NCBI RefSeq assembly: GCF_014698835.1
Contig: NZ_JACJTU010000029.1
Location: 1 to 64,000, forward strand
Length of the DNA: 64,000 nucleotides
From: Nostoc paludosum FACHB-159
GTDB lineage: Bacteria; Cyanobacteriota; Cyanobacteriia; Cyanobacteriales; Nostocaceae
Direction: 5' to 3'
Shown: positions 26,844-36,200 of the stretch, piece by piece
Numbering within the stretch: the first letter of the stretch is position 1
Layout of the letters: every line of letters begins with the position of its first letter
The notes under the pieces: model-generated
Databases searched by the model: none
What the model saw: only the letters and a program-made list of their open reading frames with translations
Told to the model about the DNA's origin: nothing
Made by a program: the position numbers and the translations under genes

Positions 26844-27922
26844 AATCTAATGGTTCGCCATTTTCCCAACCAGCTTAACAGCTCTTGTTCGCTCATGGGC
26901 TGTTTGTGCGATCGCAGCTTTAAAACAGCATCTAAATCCGCGGCACTTGCACCTGTTTTTTCTACCCAGACATTGAGTAAAGCTTGGTGTTCTAGCGGTA
27001 TTTGACCCAATCCCAAGGCTTTTTGGAGTTGCAATTGTTCTTGTTTACCCACCATATCAATTACAAAGTCGGTGGTATCAGCTTTCTGCAACACCAAGGC
27101 TAAGGCTTGGATATATGCCTCGCTGTTGTCGGTAACTTGTGTATCTAAAGTAACTGGTTTGCCAAAACGGCGATTTTGCGCCCAAATTAGCGTTAACAGT
27201 AGGATACCTATTTGGATGGATATTGGAAATAAAGGGGTTTTAGCAAAAAAACTAGACAAATCTCCTTCGCTTTCTTTCTCTCTAACATCAGCATCTTTAT
27301 AGCCGTGAATGTATTCATCGACAAGTATTGTGTTACTATTTTTATTGACTAAATCGGCTAAATACTTAAAATTACTTAAATTATCTTGATAGGCGTTGGC
27401 GGCTAAATAAGGAGTGGTAGAAAAAATTACTTTGCCTTGCTTATATGTTTCTTGCCAGACAATAGCACCAAAGCGATCGCCTAAATCAATTTGCTTTTGC
27501 TTGGCTTTTTTATCTCGCCTGCGCGTCTCAATTTTAATATCGCCTTGGGGAGATTTTTGTAGGGTGCTAAAGTCTGCTTCTGTCACTCGCCCCTCAACAC
27601 CTAAAATTACCAAAGTATTTCCTTTTTCCACCCATTCCCGTTCTTGAATATCAAGGCTTGTACCTCTGGGATAAGTGCTAACCTGTAAAAAGGTAGCTGG
27701 GTTGTTCTGTGGCTGAATTTCACTAAAAGGTTTTTGCCAGCGCTGAATTGAAACCCCTTGTTTTTGCATAAAATTATACCAAGCTCCATAGCCATCGGGA
27801 GCACGATTATAAGTAGAACCAACAGTAATTTTGGTATTATTAGGAGCTGCTATTAAACTCAGTAAAACGAGCGCTGCAATGGCGATCGCTCCCATCCAAG
27901 CAAGGCGATTTGAACGTTTCAT
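26828..27922 (-). CDS. DUF4350-domain membrane protein
   Basis: This is a 364-residue protein with an N-terminal membrane segment (AWMGAIAIAALVLLSLIAA) and a second one near residues 230-248 (PISIQIGILLLTLIW). Between them is an extracytoplasmic DUF4350 domain with TYNRAPDGYGAWYNFMQKQG and LVILGVEGRVTEADF. The ~110-residue cytoplasmic tail is helical (LQLQKALGLGQIPLEHQALL). DUF4350 proteins accompany MoxR ATPases and are thought to be assembly partners at the membrane. The moxR gene follows 47 bp downstream on the same strand. The final five residues derive from a tandem repeat and are not family-conserved. Confidence 0.88.
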   Translation of the reverse strand: MKRSNRLAWMGAIAIAALVLLSLIAAPNNTKITVGSTYNRAPDGYGAWYNFMQKQGVSIQRWQKPFSEIQPQNNPATFLQVSTYPRGTSLDIQEREWVEKGNTLVILGVEGRVTEADFSTLQKSPQGDIKIETRRRDKKAKQKQIDLGDRFGAIVWQETYKQGKVIFSTTPYLAANAYQDNLSNFKYLADLVNKNSNTILVDEYIHGYKDADVREKESEGDLSSFFAKTPLFPISIQIGILLLTLIWAQNRRFGKPVTLDTQVTDNSEAYIQALALVLQKADTTDFVIDMVGKQEQLQLQKALGLGQIPLEHQALLNVWVEKTGASAADLDAVLKLRSHKQPMSEQELLSWLGKWRTIRLIRNS

Positions 27923-28175
27923 TTTCTAGTTTGAATAATGATAATATTTCAGGTCGGATTTGTGGACTTGTGTATACATTAATTGAAAGTACGGTACGGT
28001 GGCTGTGGCAATCATAACTAATTAATACAACATGATATGAATGAAATTTACAGATCGCTATACTGAAAAACTCTAATAGCAGTTTATTGTCTATAATGGG
28101 ATCTGCAAAATTGCCAGATATGGCTGAATAAACTAGTCTGGAAGATACTTTTAGTCTGTTTAGGGGACTGGATCT
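27923..28175. other. Divergent promoter region
   Basis: This is the 250-bp spacer between the divergent DUF4350 gene and the helicase gene. AGGGGA, seven bases before the ATG at 28176, is a good ribosome-binding site for the helicase. No operator-like palindrome stood out. Confidence 0.5.
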
Positions 28176-31100
28176 ATGATTAAAGTTGGTTTACTAGTAC
28201 AGTCCCAGAATAATTATTTGGGTATAGGAAAAGTTATCGAAATATCTGAGACTAATGCGATCGTTGAGTATTTTTGCTCTATGGGGCAACGTTTACAAAA
28301 AACTTTACCTCTAAGTTCGCTCTCTCAAGTCAGGCTTGAACCCCAAGCACGATGCTATATCAAGTCCGAAACCCAAGATAAATGGATAATTGGCAGAATT
28401 TTCGCCTGGGACGAAGATACAGAAGAATATCAAGTTGATTTACCAGATAAGAAAACTGCAATCGTTACCGAAGAAGAAATTTACGTCCGTTGTAATTTAC
28501 CGAACACAGACCCCATTGAAACTCTAGCAATGAAGGGTCACGAAACGCCGTACTTCCACGATAAAAGATTGGCTTTCGTAAAATCTTTGATTCAGCAACG
28601 CGCAGTTAGTCGCGGGATGACGGGACTAATTTCGGCAAATATTAATCTTTATCCCCATCAGGTTGAAGTTGTTCGGCGGGTACTGGAAGATCCGATTCAA
28701 CGTTATATCTTAGCAGACGAAGTAGGACTCGGAAAAACCATCGAGGCGGGTGCAATTCTGCGCCAATTCCTATTAGATGAACCGAAAAAAGGTGCGATAG
28801 TCATAGTTCCCCAATATTTGCTGCAACAATGGCGGACTGAGTTAGAAAACAAGTTTTATATTTCGCATTTTCCCAAACGAGTAGCGGTACTAGCTGTTGA
28901 AGATGTTCATAAAATTAATCTGAGAGCTAACATCGGCTGTTTAATATTAGATGAAGCCCATCACATCGCAGCAATGGCGAACTCTAAAGATGCAGCGGTG
29001 CTTCAGCGTTTTGAGACTTGCAAGCAACTAGCTCATAAAAGCGATCGCTTACTTTTATTATCCGCTAATCCTGTTGTGAATCACGAGCAAGATTTCTTAG
29101 CAATGTTATATTTGCTCGAACCCGAAACCTATAGACTAGACGATTTAGAAGGTTTTCGCGCTCAAGTTGCGAGCCGTCAACAAATAGGTAAAGTGTTGCT
29201 GGCTTTGAGAGAAGATGCAAAGCCTGTTGTCTTGAAAAACAATTTGCAGGAATTACGCAACTTGTTTCCTGACGATAAGTATTTACTCAAGTTAGCAGAC
29301 GATTTAGAAACTTGTTTAGAAGGAAATTCTCCTGAGAAAAATCAACTTGTCCAAGCAATTCGCAGCCACATTAGCGATACCTATCGACTATATCGGCGAA
29401 TGCTTCGCAACCGTCGCGCGGCGGTGGAAGATGTGATATTTGACCGCAATTTTACGCCCAAAGAAGAATATGATTTAGACGAGCGATCGCTTGATATTCA
29501 CGAACTCATCAATCAATGGCGTAGTGTTGCTCCTAAAGAAAAGCAATATCAGCGAATTTTCCTGTTATTATTCCTTGCTTCGGGTACTTGGTTAGGCATT
29601 TTAGAACAAGTAATTACAACCCGTTTAACTGGTAAACCCCATGCTAAACTGAGTCAGGAATTTAAAGAAGATGATATTCGCCTATTAACTACAACTCCTA
29701 AGTTTTCCGGCGAAGAAGACATTTTACAATCCATATTAAAGGTTATTCGTCAACCTGTAGAAGACGGAGAACGCAAGGAAAATTTAAGAACAGTATTGCT
29801 AAATCAGTTAGGTACATACTTCAAAATTCCGGCAAACGTTCGCAGAAATCAAAAGGAATTTCTCACCAGGATACAGCAGAGAATCAAGAGACCAATTACA
29901 GGCGATATTTTCCCCAAATTCATTATATTTACAAGTTTTGCCCAAAGTTGTGCAGAAATTGTCCGCTATTTATCTGATACCTTTGGTGCAGAAGCAGTAG
30001 TCAGCCATCAATTTGGAGAATCGCCGGATAAAGTTGAGTCTGGCTTAAATAGATTCAAAAACAATCCCAACTGCTTTATTTTAGTATGCGATCGCTCTGG
30101 AGAAGAAGGGCGCAATCTCCAGTTTGCTGACTGGTTAATTCATTTCGATCTGCCTTGGTCACCTAATCAATTAGAACAAAGAATTGGTAGACTTGACCGC
30201 ATTGGCAGCAAAATTGGCATCCAGTCTTGTGTATTGATTGGCCCTTATCTAGAAGATAGTCCCCACAATGCTTGGTATCAAGTTTTGAAAGATGGATTTG
30301 GGATTTTTCAACAATCAATTGCCAGTTTCCAGTTTTACGTAGATGAAAAATTGCCAGAATTAGAAGCAGCTTTATTTCAATCGGGTGCTGCTGGACTGGT
30401 ACAAATGATTGAGCCAATCAAAGCACAAATCGAAGCCGAAATTCTCAAGATTAGCGAACTGAATGCTTTAGATGAAATCGACGCTAGTGATGAAATTGCA
30501 ACCGAATATTTTCAAGATTTAGATAATTATGATGCTCGTCATTTAGAAATGAAGCGAGCAATTGAAGGCTGGATTTGCGACGCACTGGGTTTCAAACCAA
30601 TGACTAACCCAGATTCTCCAGAAATGAAACGTTATCAACCGATAACGCGTACTTTGGTGCCAGTAAATGAGTTAAAAACCCGTTTTACTGACAGTTATTT
30701 AGACAAATATGGTACTTATAACCGCAGAATCGCCAACCAAAGTTCTGACGTTAAACTCTTGCGAATTGGAGAAGGATTTGTAGAGGCATTGTTGAACTAT
30801 ATAGATTGGGATGACCGGGGTCAAGCCTTTGCCATGTGGCGCACTGATGCATCTTGGGACGCAAAAGAAGGCAAGGAATGGTTCGGTTTTCAATACAATT
30901 ATATAGTCGAGGCAAATTTAAAAATTGCCAAACAAGTTTTAATCGAGAATAAACTCGATAATTCTCAATACAAAATTTTGCAACGACGTGTAGATGCTCT
31001 ATTTCCACCAATTATGGAAACCATCTATATTGATGGTCGCCAAGAACCAATATCTGTTGTTGAAGATCGAGCGTTGTTGGATATCTTACAACGTCCGTAT

Positions 31101-31478
31101 AAAGATAGAAACAATAGTCAGCAACGAGATTACAATTTAGCAAAAGAGCGATTAGAAATTATTGACAATTTTGTTGAGCCTAGTAAATGGCAAAATTATT
31201 GCTATGAAGTGCGTAACGCTTCTTTAGCCTTACTTTCTAATCGTCCTGATTTTATCGAATTGTGCGAAAAACGTAGCTTGGTTGCTGAAAAGAAATTAAG
31301 CAACAGAGTAGAACAATTACGCCTGTTGTTGAATCAGCAAAGTTGGGATCAAGCATTAGCTGAAGAACTCAAAATAGAAACAGCTTTAAGTGCAGCTATT
31401 TTAGAGGGAATTCGCCGACCGCAAATCAAACTTGATTCTGTCGGCTTCATTATTGTTTCAGGGCGATCGCTTGCCTAA
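28176..31478 (+). CDS. Large SNF2/DEAH helicase, resembling DpdE
   Basis: This 1100-residue superfamily 2 ATPase has an N-terminal ~110-residue beta-rich region with KOW/Tudor-like spacing (GLLVQSQNNYLGIGKV). The SNF2 motor follows, with motif I ADEVGLGKTIEAG (~185), motif II LILDEAHHIA (~260), motif III SANPV, and motifs V and VI in DRSGEEGRNLQFADW and QLEQRIGRLDRIG. The ~400-residue C-terminal part is helical and has no family that I recognise. The layout and size match the RapA-like helicase DpdE of deazapurine DNA-modification clusters, and this resemblance is from memory. No other dpd genes are adjacent, so it may be an orphan member or an unrelated RapA-type remodeller. A terminator follows at 31524. 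Confidence 0.85.
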   Translation: MIKVGLLVQSQNNYLGIGKVIEISETNAIVEYFCSMGQRLQKTLPLSSLSQVRLEPQARCYIKSETQDKWIIGRIFAWDEDTEEYQVDLPDKKTAIVTEEEIYVRCNLPNTDPIETLAMKGHETPYFHDKRLAFVKSLIQQRAVSRGMTGLISANINLYPHQVEVVRRVLEDPIQRYILADEVGLGKTIEAGAILRQFLLDEPKKGAIVIVPQYLLQQWRTELENKFYISHFPKRVAVLAVEDVHKINLRANIGCLILDEAHHIAAMANSKDAAVLQRFETCKQLAHKSDRLLLLSANPVVNHEQDFLAMLYLLEPETYRLDDLEGFRAQVASRQQIGKVLLALREDAKPVVLKNNLQELRNLFPDDKYLLKLADDLETCLEGNSPEKNQLVQAIRSHISDTYRLYRRMLRNRRAAVEDVIFDRNFTPKEEYDLDERSLDIHELINQWRSVAPKEKQYQRIFLLLFLASGTWLGILEQVITTRLTGKPHAKLSQEFKEDDIRLLTTTPKFSGEEDILQSILKVIRQPVEDGERKENLRTVLLNQLGTYFKIPANVRRNQKEFLTRIQQRIKRPITGDIFPKFIIFTSFAQSCAEIVRYLSDTFGAEAVVSHQFGESPDKVESGLNRFKNNPNCFILVCDRSGEEGRNLQFADWLIHFDLPWSPNQLEQRIGRLDRIGSKIGIQSCVLIGPYLEDSPHNAWYQVLKDGFGIFQQSIASFQFYVDEKLPELEAALFQSGAAGLVQMIEPIKAQIEAEILKISELNALDEIDASDEIATEYFQDLDNYDARHLEMKRAIEGWICDALGFKPMTNPDSPEMKRYQPITRTLVPVNELKTRFTDSYLDKYGTYNRRIANQSSDVKLLRIGEGFVEALLNYIDWDDRGQAFAMWRTDASWDAKEGKEWFGFQYNYIVEANLKIAKQVLIENKLDNSQYKILQRRVDALFPPIMETIYIDGRQEPISVVEDRALLDILQRPYKDRNNSQQRDYNLAKERLEIIDNFVEPSKWQNYCYEVRNASLALLSNRPDFIELCEKRSLVAEKKLSNRVEQLRLLLNQQSWDQALAEELKIETALSAAILEGIRRPQIKLDSVGFIIVSGRSLA

Positions 31479-31523
31479 TTTCAGTGATATAATTTCTAAT
31501 CAAATAGCCTTAGTAACGTAACT

Positions 31524-31555
31524 AACCCTGCCCTCTCTCAAGGGTAGGGTTTTTT
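31524..31555 (+). terminator. Rho-independent terminator of the helicase gene
   Basis: AACCCTGCCCT and AGGGTAGGGTT pair over eleven positions, with one G-T wobble, around a CTCTCA loop. TTTTTT follows. It is located 45 bp after the helicase stop codon. Confidence 0.9.
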
Positions 31556-31843
31556 AGTAGTTTCAAACCTCTACTTCGCTATAGGGTAATACTCAACACT
31601 CAGTAAGCCGACAACTGAATGTGAGTCAATTTTTGAATTTTGAATTGCTTAATGCACTACTACTGAATACCAATTCAATTAATCATTGCAACACATCTTG
31701 GGTGAAGACGCGATGAATCGCGTCTCTACAAATGGTCTATTTGTTGCATTCTTTTTTGAGATTGGTGTAACTTATTTTGCTTTGCTGTATTAGTTAATTT
31801 ATAATTAGTTATCATCTCAGTGAATATGCTGTTAAATTTATAA
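31556..31843. other. Intergenic region with GACGCGAT palindrome
   Basis: Non-coding spacer before the Rpn-type nuclease gene. It contains AGACGCGAT and its complement ATCGCGTCT separated by two bases (31706-31725), followed by CTAC. The same palindrome style is found at 33148-33172. Confidence 0.7.
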
Positions 31844-32716
31844 ATGGCAGAATATGACAACCTGTGTAAATTACTTGCAGAAAAATATCCCCGTGATTTT
31901 ATTCGGTGGTTATTGAATCAAGAACCGCGCACAATTAAAATCTTAAAAACCGAATTGAGCATCGAACCAATTCGCGCTGATTCTGTGACATTCTTGCAAA
32001 TAGAAAATCGGATTTTACACCTGGAATTTCAAACTACAATTCAATCTCAAGCACCAATTTCACTGCGGATGTTAGATTACTACGTCCGATTAACACGTAA
32101 ATACCAAGTTCCAATCACACAAGTAGTGATTTTCTTGCAAGAAACTAATGATGAAATTGCCTTTACCACAGAATATGTCAGCGAAGTGACAACTCATCGC
32201 TATCGAGTTATCCGAATGTGGGAGCAAGATTCAGCACTATTTATGAATAATTTGGGCTTGTTACCATTAGCACCGTTAACACGAACGAATTCAGCCCCAG
32301 CATTATTATCGCAAATTGCAGAAGAAATTGCTAAAATTCCAGATATTGAGACTAGAAAAAATACGGCTGCATATACAGAAATTTTAGCAGGGTTAAAGTT
32401 TGAGAAAGATTTGATTCTGCAATTATTAAGGGAGGAAACTATGCAAGAGTCAGTGATTTATCAATATATTTTACAGAAGGGAGAACAGCGCGGCGAACAA
32501 CGCGGCGAACAACGCGGCGAACAACGCGGCGAACAAAAAGAAGCACTGAAATTTTGTCTGCTTTTACTTGAAGAACGCTTTGGTGAAATTGATTCGTCGA
32601 TTATTGAGCGAGTGGAACTTTTAAATAAGGAACGCCTAGAAGCATTAGGTAGAGCTATTCTCCGATTTTCATCGTTATCTGATTTAGTAACTTGGTTAAA
32701 CCAGCAAGAAAATTGA
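31844..32716 (+). CDS. Rpn-family nuclease / putative transposase with DUF4351 tail
   Basis: This is a 290-residue protein of the Rpn (recombination-promoting nuclease) group, a PD-(D/E)XK-type fold that makes double-strand breaks. The family pattern is visible in SVTFLQIENRILHLEFQTTI (the catalytic E/Q residues lie around HLEFQT) and MLDYYVRLTRKYQVPITQVVIFL. Residues ~215-235 contain four GEQR units plus GEQK, encoded by a 12-bp tandem repeat. The C-terminal DUF4351 (LLLEERFGEIDSSIIERVELL) ends the chain. Such proteins are abundant and often repeated in Nostoc genomes. A MITE-like element begins 48 bp after the stop codon, in line with a repeat-rich location. Confidence 0.88.
   Translation: MAEYDNLCKLLAEKYPRDFIRWLLNQEPRTIKILKTELSIEPIRADSVTFLQIENRILHLEFQTTIQSQAPISLRMLDYYVRLTRKYQVPITQVVIFLQETNDEIAFTTEYVSEVTTHRYRVIRMWEQDSALFMNNLGLLPLAPLTRTNSAPALLSQIAEEIAKIPDIETRKNTAAYTEILAGLKFEKDLILQLLREETMQESVIYQYILQKGEQRGEQRGEQRGEQRGEQKEALKFCLLLLEERFGEIDSSIIERVELLNKERLEALGRAILRFSSLSDLVTWLNQQEN
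32488..32535. repeat. 12-bp coding tandem repeat (GEQR units)
   Basis: Four copies of the dodecamer CGCGGCGAACAA occur head to tail inside the Rpn-family gene and encode GEQR units. The copy number is probably variable, because each unit keeps the reading frame. Confidence 0.95.
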
Positions 32717-32763
32717 TTTGTCAAAATTACTCGGCTTCAAATCTCTAACTTTTTCAAGAAGTT

Positions 32764-32910
32764 ATACCAATTTAATGTGAAGTTGCACATATCTAGATCC
32801 CCCTAAATCCCCCTTAAAAAGGGGGACTTTGATATGTTTTTCTGGTTCCCCCCTTTATAAGGGGGGCTAGGGGGGATCGAATTCTATGCAGCTTCATAAA
32901 AAATTGGTAT
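32764..32910. repeat. 147-bp MITE-like palindromic element with ATACCAATTT termini
   Basis: The ends ATACCAATTT and AAATTGGTAT lead into longer imperfect inverted arms that contain GATCCCCC and GGGGGGATC blocks. The centre carries CCCCCTTAAAAAGGGGG and CCCCCCTTTATAAGGGGGG hairpins. There is no reading frame. The structure is that of a non-autonomous transposable element. Confidence 0.85.
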
Positions 32911-32999
32911 TAGGGATATTTTAATATAGATTATAGTTTAAAATTACAGCAATAAATTTAACTATCTTAGCGTGATAAAAAAGTTATATTTTGACATTT

Positions 33000-33140
33000 A
33001 ACTTTCATAATTTGTTTGACCTATTTTTTCCACATTCTGCACCAACTCCTGTGGTTGTATCACCTTAACATCTCCACCAAACTCAACAATCCATCTCAAC
33101 AAATCAAAATCATCTAATGTCCACTTAGTAAATATTGCCT
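33000..33140 (-). pseudogene. C-terminal remnant of a WYL-domain regulator
   Basis: A minus-strand frame encodes LDDFDLLRWIVEFGGDVKVI followed by QPQELVQNV. This resembles the extreme C-terminus of WYL-domain transcriptional regulators, where a W-hh-GFGxxhEVLEP-xxLR motif is usual. Only ~45 residues remain. The upstream part is replaced by a palindromic repeat (33147-33173) and non-coding DNA. It is therefore called a truncated remnant. In whole WYL proteins this part follows the ligand-sensing WYL barrel. Confidence 0.6.
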
Positions 33141-33146
33141 GAAAAC

Positions 33147-33173
33147 TAGAGACGTTGCATTGCAACGTCTCTA
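33147..33173. repeat. Palindromic repeat GAGACGTTGCA
   Basis: The arm AGAGACGTTGCA (33148-33159) and its reverse complement TGCAACGTCTCT (33161-33172) are separated by a single T, and the terminal T and A also pair. The copy at 31706 shows the same layout with a different core, so these are members of one REP-like family. It sits exactly where the WYL remnant breaks. Confidence 0.9.
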
Positions 33174-33226
33174 CATCTGGATTCATAGTGTTGTTTATTG
33201 ACAGTTAACCGTCAAAACACAACTTA

Positions 33227-36200
33227 TTAGCTTTCGTAAGTTTCCTGGGAGAATTTCTTATGAATAGTTTTTGGAGATTCCCCATCAGCAGCTACTGTTA
33301 TGAGATAGTCCATTAAACCATCTGAAAAGGGAAGACGTAGGTGGAAAGTACCATCGGGTTTGATTTTGATGGCGTTACCACCAATGGCTACGGTTGTATT
33401 TGGTTCCGTTGCTCCGTGAATAATCAACTCAGCATCTGCAACAAACCAAAAATCCCCGTGAGGACGATTAAATACACGCACAATTTCTGAACGCGCTACG
33501 CTTAACCAACGATCGCCATCTGCAAGATAACCAATCTCAGCTATGTAGTCGCGATCGCTGGTGGGAATCGCCACAAAGCGATCCCTTGCTACTTCTTCGC
33601 ATTCATACTGCTGTACAAGTTGGCCAGTTTGATAACTCAGGTCAACGCCAGTCACATCATAAAGCCGCACTGCTAATTGAGAACCACCTTGTTGTCGCAG
33701 TGCTTGTTTTTGAGTTGGGGAAACACACCACGAAACATAAGCCCACTTGGGAGTACGCGGTGTTAGGACAATATTGCTTTCTTCTTGTGCATCGGCTGTT
33801 TCATCCACCACAGGTGAATGTTCCACAATTCCTGTATCAGCTGTTTCTTCCACCACGGGTAAATGTTCTGCGATTTGTGCATCAGCTGTTTCATCCACCA
33901 CAGGCAAATCTTCGATGATGGGATCTGGTTTCACAGCACTGAAGATACGCACAATTGCTGAACGCCCCAAGGAAAACCAACGATCGCTTTCAGCAAGATA
34001 GCCGATTTCAGCTATGTAGTCGCGATCGCTTGCGGGAATTTCCACGCTCTTGTTGAGTAATTCTTCACTGTCGTACTGCTGTAGAAGTTGGGGAGTTTGA
34101 TAACTCAAGTCAATGCCAGTTGCATCATACAGCCGCACTAACAATTGATAAACACCCTGTTGCCGCAGCGCAGATTTTTGGCTTTCGGTAATTTCCCAAG
34201 AAATATCAGCAGATGTATAACTGCGCGGTGTCAGCACAAGAGTAATTTCTTCTTGTGCATCAACTATTTCCTCCACCACGGGTAAATCTTCCACGATGGG
34301 ATCTGGCTCAACAGGACTGAAGACACGCACAATTGCTGAACGCCCCAAGGAAAACCAGCGTTCGCCTTCAGCAAGATAACCGATTTCAGCTATGTAGTCG
34401 CGATCGCTTGCGGGAATTTCCACACTCTTGTTGAGTAATTCTTCACTGTCGTACTGCTGTAGAAGTTGGGGAGTTTGGTAACTCAAGTCAATGCCAGTTG
34501 CATCATACAGCCGCACTAGCAATTGATAAACACCCTGTTGTCGCAGCGCAGATTTTTGGCTTTCGGTAATTTCCCAAGAAATATCAGCAGATGTATGGCT
34601 GCGCGGTGTCAGCACAATAGTAATTTCTTCTTGTGCATCAGCCACAGCTGAATCTTCCACCATAGGATCTGGCTCAACAGCACTGAAGAAACGCACAATT
34701 GCTGAATGGGCGATGGGGAACCAGCGATCGCCTTCAGCAAGATAGCCGATTTCAGCTATGTAGTCGCGATCGCTTGCGGGAATTTCCATACTCTTGTTGA
34801 GCAATTCTTCGCTTTCGTATTGCTCTACAAAGTCCGGAATTTGATAACTCAAGTCCAGGCCAGTCACATCATACAGCCGTACTAGCAACTGAGAAACGCC
34901 CTGTTGTCGTAACGCTGACTTTTCGCTTTCGGAAATTTCCCAACGGACATCAGCCAATCTATGAGTACGGGGTGTCAGGAAAATACGGCTTTCTGGTTCT
35001 GCATATACTACACTACTTGTCTCGGTTGTTATCGGTACATTGTCAACGGTACCAGCCCAAGCTCCAATTCCTGCCCCGCCTGCCAAGGCCGCAGCACCCG
35101 CCAATGCCGATTCTTCATCTAGTAAATCTACAGGAGGTTCGGCTGCATCTGCTACAAGATTCAAGGCATCTTCTGGCAATCCTGGTACTTCATCTGTTAC
35201 CACCTCGTCGGACTCTACTGAGCCTATATCTTCAGTTGAGGTAATACTTTCTAGCCATTCCAATTCTGCCTTGAGTTCTTCTTGGATCTCTTCTTCGCTT
35301 ACTTCTGTGTCCCAATACTCAAAATCTGAAGTAGCTTTGGGCACATCTGGTAATTCAGACGTTGGGGTTGTTACCTCAGATAAAGGCAGTTCTTCATTTG
35401 GTGTTTCTTCTGGAATATTAGCCAGTTGAGGATATGAAGTATTAACAACAGCCGCTGGGGCTTCTATGTCCCATGCAACTTCGTCGGATTCCGGATGATT
35501 TTTTTCAGTATTATTTTCTTGGATTGTATCTTTTGTGGCGTTATTTTCCTTGTCTGCAAAGGTAGACCAAGTAGCCGCGCCAATTCCGGTTGCCAAAGCA
35601 GCACCACCCATTAAAGCTGTGGCTCCCAAGTTGTTATTCTCTGATACGGCTACGCTTGGAGTGGTGCCATTACTTGTCTGTTGTTGCGTACCATTCTCTG
35701 TAAGGTCAGATGATGTTTGACCATAAATTTGAAAAGGAGTGCTTTGCTCTTTTGGCAGCTGAAGGGTAGTGTCAGGACTGAGTGCAGTTTCGCCATCATC
35801 TGTGTTTGGTGGATCGGGATTTGGTTGTAGTGAATTGTCTGTTTTCTCAGGCAGAGATGGCCGTCGCCCAAAAAACCACCAGAGTAAGCCTCCACCTACA
35901 GTGGTAACCAACAAAGGTAAGAGCAACCAAAATGGTGTTTCTTTATTGACAATTGGAGCTTTTTCTGGAGGGGCGGGAGCGACAAAGGGCTGTTCGCCAA
36001 ATACAGAAGTAGTTGCACTGGGAGAAGCTGTAGCAGTCGGTGTGGTTCCTGCACTGGGGGCAGCTGTGGCAGCAGGTTGTGAAACACTGGTGGCGATCGC
36101 TTCAGCTTCAGCGACTCTAGCTTGTTCTATAGCCTGCTGGCCTGCTGGTGCAAGGGTAAAACCGAGAAAACCTGCTGCCCCCAAGCTGGGATTTTTTTTG

